Positions 15,690 to 47,500 of a DNA stretch of 47,500 bases are shown here, in pieces. The position numbers and the translations under genes were made by a program. The notes under the pieces were generated by a model. It was not told where the DNA came from and did not search any database. It worked only from the letters and a program-made list of their open reading frames with translations. The DNA is from Armadillidium nasatum (Eukaryota > Arthropoda > Malacostraca > Isopoda > Armadillidiidae): NCBI GenBank assembly GCA_009176605.1, contig SEYY01012177.1:1-47500 (forward strand), read 5' to 3'. Each line of letters begins with the position of its first letter. Within the stretch, counting starts at the first letter, position 1.

Positions 15690-16160
15690 TAAATGCTTTT
15701 GCTTTTCATGTTGATGAGCAATTCCACCACTTCTCTCATGTTTCAAACATTTTCTGTGAGTTTTAAATTTCATTTTGGGAATTAGTCATGGTTAAGAAAC
15801 CCTTAAAAGTTGCCCGAGAGCTTCAATTTTGGGCTATATTCTCTCCTAACTCTCAAAACGTCACTGAAAAACTACTCAATCATCATCTGTCTGTGGAGAT
15901 AAATTCCCAGTATACATCCTTACAAATTCTTAAAAATGATTTTCAGTGCACTTTCGATTCTCTTCTTTTTTGAATGTTGGGGAAATGCATATCATTCAGT
16001 GGGACAAATTTGTTCTCTCTCAGGATCATAGTCACAAACCCAACTTTCCTCCTCTTTGTGAATCCTACAGAGAGAGGTTGAGTCATCATTGATTGACCTG
16101 ACCAACTGATGAAGATCTTAACAGACAAAAATGCATTGCTCTTTCTGGTCAAGAGTCAAC
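15690..16160 (-). pseudogene. Degenerate mariner-type transposase relic
   Basis: Read on the minus strand across frame breaks, short stretches follow the order of mariner transposases. WVCDYDPEREQ resembles the block after the first catalytic Asp. GCILGIYLHRQM and FFSDVLRVRREY resemble the segment between the first and second catalytic residues. Many stops and shifts interrupt it. No terminal repeats were found. Old, inactive remnant; the family call rests on motif order only. Confidence 0.5.
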
Positions 16161-16518
16161 AGGCATGAAATGAACTTCGAAGTAATGTGATGCATATTTG
16201 AATTATTGATTTGATTGCTTAAACTGTTCCTAATGAAATCTCAATAATTTCACCAACTTCTTGAATGGTGGTTTTACAATTTTTTTTTTTAGGTGGTTGT
16301 GTTGGTGTCTGTTATCCTGTTTTTTCTTTTATCCTCAAGCCATGTTATTTCTTTCTCAAATTGCGATTTTCAGACTCTGGATTTGTTATCATAGGTCTCA
16401 CAAAGCATTTCATATATCCTTTCCTTTGTAAATTTTCATAGTTTCACCAAAGTTTCACATTTGCTAATTGTTCTAATTTTGAATCTTTGCAATATCACAA
16501 AACTAAACAAATGTGAGA

Positions 16519-16574
16519 TAGACAAAAACATGTATAACACTATTTTTTTTTAGACAAAAACATGTATAACACTA
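16519..16574. repeat. Short direct duplication
   Basis: The 24-bp sequence starting TAGACAAAAACATG occurs at 16519-16542 and again at 16551-16574, separated by a T-run. Confidence 0.85.
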
Positions 16575-16680
16575 ATTCAGTGCAAACCGCTCAATGTCCC
16601 TTGGCCAACTCATTTGCAAGGTGTACTTCTGCTAACTCTCCCAATGTCACTGTGAAGCTCGGTTCAGTCGTCTTATTTTG

Positions 16681-16817
<137 letters not shown>

Positions 16818-16838
16818 CATGACAAATTTTTATTTCAG

Positions 16839-29674
<12,836 letters not shown>

Positions 29675-29733
<59 letters not shown>

Positions 29734-29739
29734 TTTTTT

Positions 29740-29775
<36 letters not shown>
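29675..29775. repeat. (ATT)n followed by poly-T
   Basis: A trinucleotide run (about 29675-29731) is followed by about 35 T residues, right after the CPOX stop codon and therefore within or beyond the 3' UTR. Confidence 0.9.
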
Positions 29776-29778
<3 letters not shown>

Positions 29779-30329
29779 AGTATTTTTTTCACACAATTTT
29801 TAAATATTTTAAAAAAGCTCAGGTGGTGTAATTAGTTATAATTATTGTTGAAAGTAATTTTAATATATATTTTTTATACACGTTTTCACGTTTTTCTTTT
29901 TAAATCATATTTATATATTTAAATTGTTTCTATAATTGTGCAAATATATTTTGAATTTAAATGAGTTTTTGAAAACCTTTTATTATGGCATGTTGAGGTA
30001 CTTAATATTTAGAAGTTTAAAAAAATGTCAATCTTCATTATGATAAACACTTTCTATGTATGGGGAGAGTTTATATATATTGTTGGGATAATGTTAATTA
30101 ACAGTATGTAAATCATCCCTTTAAAGAAAATGGAAAAATACTTACCTCATTTACCCTCTAATTCCCACAAACTTTTCAAACTTACTAGTTTTGGTAATGA
30201 AAGGAAAAAAGTTTGATATTTTAAAAAGGTTAAGCAAGGAAGGAGTATGGCATCCTACCCTCTGTTTTGAAAGTCCTTTTCTCTATGAACTTCAATTATT
30301 TTCGGTTATTGTAGGTAGACTTCTCAGAG
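29776..30329. other. Region downstream of CPOX
   Basis: AT-rich; it may hold the CPOX 3' UTR. No polyadenylation site was confirmed by eye. Confidence 0.4.
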
Positions 30330-30960
30330 TTTGAATTACTCTTATGCACAAAGGAGTGCAATCATTATAAACCTTCTTTATTACTAGATAGCTCACTTTT
30401 TCTGTCTAAGATCTTTGAATCTATCCTTAGTCTCACCTGGATCATCTGGAGATTATTCCCATTCTTGTCATCAGAATATTTAGAGAGCGTAATGTCAGCT
30501 GGTGATATCTTTTCCTATTTTACCAACTTGTATTCTTTTGTCCCTTAGGGATTATGGTGAGTTGTGTGTGGTAGCACTCGACATTTTCAAGGGTAATACA
30601 TGTAACTTTGGTCTCTAAGCCTTCGTTCTGATTTCTTCAGTCACTTTTTTTCAAGTCATTTCAGACAGACAGTTGTCAATGGGGCTATTTCATCCTTTCG
30701 AACCATTTGTGGTGTTTATTGGGTTTGCCTTATTTCTACTTTCCATTAATGACCAAGCTGTTTTTACTCGATCAATTTTTATGCTGACTACCGGACACAT
30801 TTTGTTCCTTTTTAAATATTTGATCTTTTTGCAACTGAACTCTTAGCTCTTTCTCCACTTCAACTTTTCCTATTCTATACTTGTTGATCTAATTTTAAAA
30901 CGCATTTGTGATCACCTGAGAAATTTTCGCTAGGTGTGACCCCCATTCTATATGCTAGCT
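30330..30960 (+). pseudogene. Jockey-like non-LTR reverse transcriptase relic
   Basis: Plus-strand fragments in changing frames show the RT order of Jockey/CR1-like LINEs: LSKIFESILS, then SAGDIFSYFTNLYSF, then a VVCGSTRHFQG-like block equivalent to VALDISKAF, then SDRQLSMG and LFLLSIND. Interrupted throughout. It ends against the next AT tract. Confidence 0.55.
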
Positions 30961-30968
30961 CTATTTTG

Positions 30969-31300
<332 letters not shown>

Positions 31301-31311
31301 AACACACACAC

Positions 31312-33186
<1,875 letters not shown>

Positions 33187-33201
33187 GTGTGTGTGTGTGT
33201 G

Positions 33202-33560
33202 TTTGGAGATCAAAGCTTTGTGCCAGACTTTATCAAAGGCTTCCGATATGTCTAGCGCTACAGCAAAAGATTCACAGAAATGCTGAAGAGCGAAGGACCA
33301 AGAGTTAGAGAGAAAGGAAAGAAAATCACTAGCAGAGCGTTTCTTATCAAAGCCATACTGGCGATCAGAGATAAGATTAGAATTGAGATGTTTCCAAATC
33401 TTCCTGTTAAGTATAGATTCGAAAACTATAAAAAGAATGGAGGTTAATGAAATGGGACGGTAGTTCGAGGGTTGAGAGGGGTCCTTCTTTGGCACAGGCG
33501 ATAAAAAAAATAAAAGGGCAAAATAAGGGTAATAAGAAAAATGTTAAGGCAAGGAAACAC
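33202..33560 (-). pseudogene. Jockey-like non-LTR reverse transcriptase fragment
   Basis: A minus-strand frame (33495 to about 33205) reads [54 protein letters not shown] and [20 protein letters not shown]. These are the consecutive RT motifs of Jockey/CR1-type LINEs up to the first catalytic Asp. About 95 residues are uninterrupted, so it is relatively young. It is cut off at the (GT)n/(AT)n tract. Its orientation is opposite to the relic at 30330-30960. Confidence 0.75.
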
Positions 33561-35499
<1,939 letters not shown>

Positions 35500-35865
35500 G
35501 GTGTAGATTGTTTCTGAGTTTTGATATATTTAAATATCAATATTTTTTTATATTGATATTTTATTTTAATTGATATCCTTAACATTTTTTACAGAAATTT
35601 TAGTTTAAGTTTCACTGAGATTGTGATAGGTAGCTGTTTGTCGCGGCAACGTTCTTGTATAGGTTAGGCCTCTTTTATGGCAACTTTGGTAGTTCAGGTT
35701 ATGGTAAGTCGAACTAAGTACGCTAGAAAAGTAAGTAATAATAATATGTGTGGTTTAATAGGGCCGTAGGCCTGTATCTCGCGGCAACGTTCTTGTATAG
35801 GTTAGGCCTCTTTTATGGCAGCTTCAATATTTTCTAAAAATCGAAACTCAGAAACAATCTACACC
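35500..35865. mobile_element. MITE-like element with 26-bp terminal inverted repeats
   Basis: Arms GGTGTAGATTGTTTCTGAGTTTTGAT (35500-35525) and its complement (35840-35865) differ at one base. The 366-bp interior has no coding frame. It contains a block beginning CGCGGCAACGTTCTTG twice (near 35641 and 35778). A diverged copy lies at 489-736. The superfamily cannot be named because no clear target duplication is visible. Confidence 0.75.
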
Positions 35866-36807
<942 letters not shown>

Positions 36808-36984
36808 AGAAAAAGTAATGTATTTAACATAGTTTTTCTTTTTTGAACTGTTCTTCCTCCAAAGTTAGGGTAGTGAGGTAATGTGGCAACATTAAAAGAA
36901 TAAAAAAGAATTATAAATTTAATAATCAATATGAAATATGTCAATGAAATCAAAATTAAATTATATTTTGATTGCTTATTCTTA

Positions 36985-37180
36985 AAGGTTACCCTTTAAA
37001 CTATCCTCATTTTCTGAAATGTCAAAAAATGTAGCATTTATTTTATTAAGATCTCTAACAAAAGAAGCGACCTTAATTACCATCCTCATTTTTTATTGAA
37101 AAATGTAGCATTCCTTAATACTAAACTAAACCTAAAATATCCTCACTTTCAAATATAAAAGTGTTGCATTTTAAACGTCA
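36985..37180. repeat. Three diverged tandem units
   Basis: A motif of the form ATCCTCATTTT followed 20-25 bases later by AAAATGTAGCATT occurs near 37003, 37081 and 37137. The units are 56 to 78 bp apart and diverged. Confidence 0.5.
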
Positions 37181-37449
37181 AGTACTTATAAATACCAAAT
37201 ATTCAAATCCTTATAATAAAAATATTCATAAATCTTTCACCTGAAAAGAAAATACATATATTTAAATTTCACCTCTCTTGATTTTACCTTTAAGAAATAG
37301 ATCAGCTTTGGTTGTTACTTCTCTTTTTTGTCTATTTGTAGTTCTAAGAACTGGAGATTCAAGAGGGTTTACATTAGACTCTTCTTTATTAGATTTGTCT
37401 GAATTATTGTAATTAAGTTTCCAGTGGTCACTCTACTATATCCATTATA

Positions 37450-37670
37450 ACTATTGTGAATTAGAAAAAAAAAAAAAAATGTTTGTAGTTTTTTCAAACT
37501 TTTATTATGCAAATCTATAATTTTCTGAAAAATGCATATAATCATTAATTTAAGTGAATGTTGATTATTCTACTCCTTCCTATCTAATTTTCTTAACATA
37601 AAATTTCAGTGATTTGACCTCTTTACAAATTTTAAACAACCCCGGCAAAATTCCAGCCCTGGTTGGTCCC
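37450..37670. mobile_element. hAT-family fragment, copy 3 (right end only)
   Basis: Shares with copies 1 and 2 the block AATCATTAATTTAAGTG, the CTACTCCTTCC block, GACCTCTTTACAAATTTT and the terminal GGTTGGTCCC. The left part of the element is missing or too diverged to see. Confidence 0.75.
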
Positions 37671-37799
37671 TAAAACTTGGGTCTTAACAGAATGCAAGAA
37701 GTATTTTTAAAGGTTATATTAAAGAAAAGTGAAATTCTTGATATTGTCAAATAATTGATTAGTGACAACCATATTTAATTTTTAATTCTTGATTCCCTT

Positions 37800-37926
<127 letters not shown>

Positions 37927-38084
37927 AAATTACCCCAACAATAAAGATTTTAAGGAGATTTTATTTTTAAAGAATGGGCCAGAATAATAATCTCTATGAA
38001 GTTTGAATTGGTCATGATCATGAGAATGTTTAGGGTAAAACTTATTGGATTGAATATATATATATATATTTTTTCACCATACCC

Positions 38085-38843
<759 letters not shown>

Positions 38844-39059
38844 GATCCGAATCGCGGCACAGACTGTAGATGATGGCAGACTCTAGTGATGGGCAAGATA
38901 TGGTTGTGGAAAGTAACAATTTGGGTATGGTTCTTGAAGAAGAAGCAGTAACTCTCATAAACTCGCCTTGTCTTGGTGCATCTTCTATTATTCTTACTGA
39001 TGGGACAATGGCAGAAACATTAAATGTATCTCACTATATTATACCTCAAGAGGTAACAG
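38844..39059 (+). CDS. Zinc-finger gene, first coding exon
   Basis: A 26-base leader after the acceptor TTTCTTTAG is followed by two consecutive ATGs (38870, 38873). It encodes an acidic N-terminus, MMADSSDGQDMVVESNNLGM, with no known domain. The exon ends ACAG|GTAAGT, a strong donor, and joins exon 2 in phase (codon G|TT). An acidic leader ahead of a finger array suggests a transcription-regulating role, which is inference. Confidence 0.8.
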
Positions 39060-39318
39060 GTAAGTTTTGTTCGGAAATATTTCATTATTGGACAAGACAA
39101 TGTTAAAGAACGTAAATAAATTATATTTTTTTATTGATAGGTCATGCAGACCAGGGTTGGCAGGGGTGGGCTCACCTTGAAAAAACCCACCCGGGTTTTT
39201 TCAAAAAAGCCCACTTGAAAAAACCTGCTAGTTTCCTCACTTTGGGTTTCACAATAATTAAATATAAATGAAATATGAATAAAATAATATTTTCTCTTTA
39301 AATATTTGTAAACTGACT

Positions 39319-39690
<372 letters not shown>

Positions 39691-40362
39691 TTAATGGTGG
39701 CCAATTTTCATCACTTATGCTGCAAGATACTGTTTTAAGTTTAATTACCTATTAAGTTTCACTTTTTTTTTAGTAGTTACAATTCCAAGTCGATTTCTTA
39801 ACTTCAGTCTAATAAGACCAGAAGTTGAAGACACCCTTCATTTGAGGTAGAACTAGGTGAACAGCTCCGCAAAATTGCAAAGAAAAATTGGCAAAACCTT
39901 GGTAGTAAATTACTGTCTTAACATGTTTGATTCTCCATGACAGACTTACTCTACTAGTTTCTCCTTGTATAGGTTCAGGATTTGATTGTTAAACATAATT
40001 TTTGGAAAACAGATCATTATTTTTTATCATGAATGCAGTAGGACCTGCTGAATAATAATCAGGTTAAATTAGAAATTGCCACTCTTCCTATGCATATGTA
40101 AATCTTCTTGATTTCGTTGTTACCTGCACTTTCCTAGTGCTTTTATACACTGAGACTTCGGTTTATTCATGCAATAATGCTCTTTCATTTTCCAACTGGG
40201 TTTTTTCAAACCCGCCTGGATTTTTCTTTTAAAAACTCCACTCGAAAGGAAAAAAGATATTTTACCCACTTTGGTTCTTTTCAGAATAATTAAAAATAAA
40301 TGAGATTTTTAAATAATAGGATTTTTTCTCTCTATTTAGAAGAATGTTTGTAAGTTCATTTG

Positions 40363-40529
<167 letters not shown>

Positions 40530-41210
40530 ACAGTGACCAGTCTTCATCACTTATTAAGTTTGTCTATTAACTTTCACATGTTTTATACTTTTCTTTTTCA
40601 ATTCTTGGTTGATTCCTTAACTTAGTCCAAACACGTCAAAATGTAGAAAACACTCTTCCAATTGTGGCAGAACTCCGTAGAAAGCTCAGTAAGTTACAGC
40701 AAATATTTAAAAAACCCTTGTGGTGAATTACTGTCTTTTGATGTCTGATTCTCCATGACACATCACTACTTTGCTGTTTTCTCCTTGTTTAAGTTCAGGA
40801 TTTGATTGTTAAATATGATTTTCAGAAATCTTTTATTCTGAATGCAGGAAAACCTGCTAAATAATCATGATAAAAAATAGAAATCCTCTTTTCTGCCCAC
40901 TCTTCCTGTGCATGTATTAATCTTCTTATTTCATTTGCAAATCTTGCACTATACTTTGCTAGTGCTTTCAACATTTGAAACTTCAGTCCATTCATGCCTT
41001 AATTTTCTTGCAGATCGCAGTGTGTTTTTGTAATAAGGAATAGCTCTTAGTTTATCATACTTTAAAATTATGGTACAAGTTGAATATAAACAAAAAAAAT
41101 TATATGCATTTGCAATTAAGGCTGTAAATGAAACTTTTTTTTTAAAAAAAACCCACTCGGCCCTGGTTTTTTCTAGTTTTATATGAAAAAATGAAAACCC
41201 AGTCCCAGTG

Positions 41211-41256
<46 letters not shown>

Positions 41257-41443
41257 AACCCTGATACAGACTGTCCTTGAATTTATTTTATTATTATTAA
41301 ATTATTAGTTATGAATCATCATCTACATAGCATTGATTAATTTTTATTAATAGTAAATTTTTAAATCTAAACTGGTATATCTATAAATCATGCAAATGTT
41401 TGTAATTATAATGTTTTTATTTATGTTGTGTATATTACCTCAG

Positions 41444-42910
41444 TTACTGGCTTACAAGAAGTAGTGGAAGAGGTTGAGTTAGCTTCATCATGGGACTCAA
41501 TAACTTCAAGTTCTTCTGGTGGGTCTTTGGGTCAAGATTCTGGCATAGAAAGTGATGCAAATCCTGATGTTTTTTTTGCCTTTGTAGATGATACTGTGAG
41601 TCCAATGACTCTCCTCACATCCGTTCCTAATCAAGAAAGAGGTGGTGAAGTTATTGTTCAAAATATGTATGAGATGAAAGAGGATGATTTTGTCTTGCCA
41701 CAAGAAGAACTACTCGTCGATAAGGAAGGTTTAATAAACAAGTTTAAAATGTCTCAACATCAACTTGTGAAAGTGGTCATTAAGGATGAAATGGACAAAG
41801 AACTCTCTGAAAATGAGATCGAATCGTATAAGGAAGAGGAGAATAGATTCATTTAAGGAAGAAAATATATTTGAGGAAGATGAATTTCTTCTGGACATAA
41901 AGACTTGTAGTAGCGATGAGGGATCAAAAACTCTTGCATATAAGGAATGAAGTTCCAAAGGAAAAAGAGACTCAAGATCAATTAATGTATCATTGTACAG
42001 AATGCAACACGAACTTCAATTCACATAAAAACTTTAAAGCTCATATGGAAGAACATCTTATTAGACTTCAAAATTCCTGTGCACTTTGTAATATGGAATT
42101 TGATTCAAAATCTGAATTACAAGATCACATTAAAGATCACTTTGCCAAGATATCAGGGAAATATTTGTGAAATTTGTAAAGAGGAATTCAATTCAAAGGC
42201 TCTTCTAAAACGCCACAAAAGGCAGATGCATTCTAATAATGGGCACATAACAACTCAGTCACTAAAATGTGATGTTTGTAATGCAGTGTTTTCTAGTAAA
42301 TTTTCCTTAAAATCTCATTCAGCAACTCATAGTACCAAGAAAGCCATATACTTGTAAAGAGTGTGGAGCCACATTTACTCAAAATGGGTCCTTGCAAGTC
42401 CATTTAAGAAGACACAGGGGAGAAAAGCCATTTAAATGTGTTACTTGTGGTAACAACTTTACGAGAGCTCATAGTTTGAAAGTACATATGAAAACTCACA
42501 CAGGAGAGAAACCCTATGCTTGCGAATACTGTGGTGCTTGTTTTGTAACTTCATCTCATTTAACAGTACATCGTAGGACACATACAGGAGAACGACCTTA
42601 CTCTTGTAACAGTTGCGGCGCAACTTTCATCACAACTTCTCATCTAAATGTTCACAGACGACTCCATAATTCCAATAGCAATCTCAGTGCATCTAAAAAT
42701 TCCTGCACAAAATCTCTGTCATGTAGCTTTTGTGGAATAACCTTTGATGACCCTGCGAAATTGAGACACCATAGGCGAATTGAACACAAAGGTATGCAGC
42801 GAGCCAGTGGGGCTGTTAGCAAATGCAAAGTTCGAGAAAAGAAACATGGATTTCCTCAGATACGAACCTTTACTGCTACAAGTATCAATATTACGGATGA
42901 ATGCGGCTGA
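41444..42910 (+). CDS. C2H2 zinc-finger protein, main exon (four frame breaks)
   Basis: After the acceptor TATTACCTCAG comes an acidic, Ser-rich region (SSWDSITSSSSGGSLGQDSG) of about 150 residues. Nine C2H2 fingers follow: YHCTECNTNFNSH, CALCNMEFDSK, CEICKEEFNSK, CDVCNAVFSSK, CKECGATFTQN, CVTCGNNFTRA, CEYCGACFVTS, CNSCGATFITT and CSFCGITFDDP. TGEKPY-type linkers join fingers six to eight, as in DNA-binding KRAB- or Krueppel-like proteins. Nuclear DNA binding is expected; the target is unknown. The frame changes four times (near 41853, 41930, 42162 and 42336). Each change is one extra base, and fingers are intact on both sides. Assembly indels are more likely than a pseudogene. The stop is TGA at 42908-42910. 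I do not recognise a specific orthologue. Confidence 0.88.

Positions 42911-47500
<4,590 letters not shown>

Noticed and set aside
41444..42910. Programmed +1 frameshifting in the zinc-finger gene, as in Euplotes
   Set aside because: Four shifts in one gene without a shared slippery motif, in a metazoan-like genome, and similar shifts in transposons, fit sequence error better.

Overview
This is a nuclear eukaryotic window, most likely from an arthropod. A decapod crustacean fits best, given the extreme density of long (AT)n microsatellites and the mix of Ty3/Gypsy, non-LTR, hAT and Tc1/mariner elements, but that assignment is inference. No prokaryotic features are present. About 30 near-perfect (AT)n tracts of 20 to 400 bp cover roughly a tenth of the window, and most predicted open frames of Ile-Tyr repeats are artefacts of them.

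Layout. From 832 to 10372 there is a nearly complete, recently inserted Ty3/Gypsy retrotransposon on the minus strand: two about 1.37-1.38 kb LTRs, an initiator-tRNA-Met primer-binding site, a polypurine tract, gag with four zinc knuckles, and pol (protease, RT, RNase H, integrase). A canonical -1 frameshift signal joins gag to pol, and an OTU-like domain lies between RNase H and integrase. It abuts a 5'-truncated non-LTR element (10395-11378) and a hAT-family element (11485-13170). From 13.2 to 16.8 kb come (AT)n tracts, a knot of direct and inverted repeats, and a mariner relic.

From 16839 to 29673 lies a coproporphyrinogen III oxidase gene (heme synthesis) on the plus strand. Seven exons are recognisable; the first, presequence-bearing exon is not. 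Its introns hold a transposase relic, a second hAT copy with a recognisable dimerisation domain, a 3 kb non-LTR element and nine long (AT)n tracts. Three of its 3' splice sites are formed by the ends of (AT)n tracts. From 30.3 to 33.6 kb there is a Jockey-like relic, a full-length Tc1/mariner-superfamily element (31312-32822, DD41D spacing, 79-bp terminal inverted repeats) and another Jockey-like fragment. From 33.6 to 38.8 kb there is no gene, but there is a MITE-like element and a third hAT-family fragment.

From 38844 to 42910 lies a plus-strand gene for a nine-finger C2H2 zinc-finger protein. Its intron contains a 2.1 kb non-autonomous hAT-like element with an 8-bp target duplication and an internal tandem duplication. 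From 42.9 kb to the end no gene is visible.

Two themes link the parts. The mobile elements mostly sit inside or directly against (AT)n tracts. Many otherwise well-conserved coding regions are broken by single-base frame changes, most of them one extra base at or near a homopolymer, which points to residual long-read indel errors rather than decay, although decay cannot be excluded.
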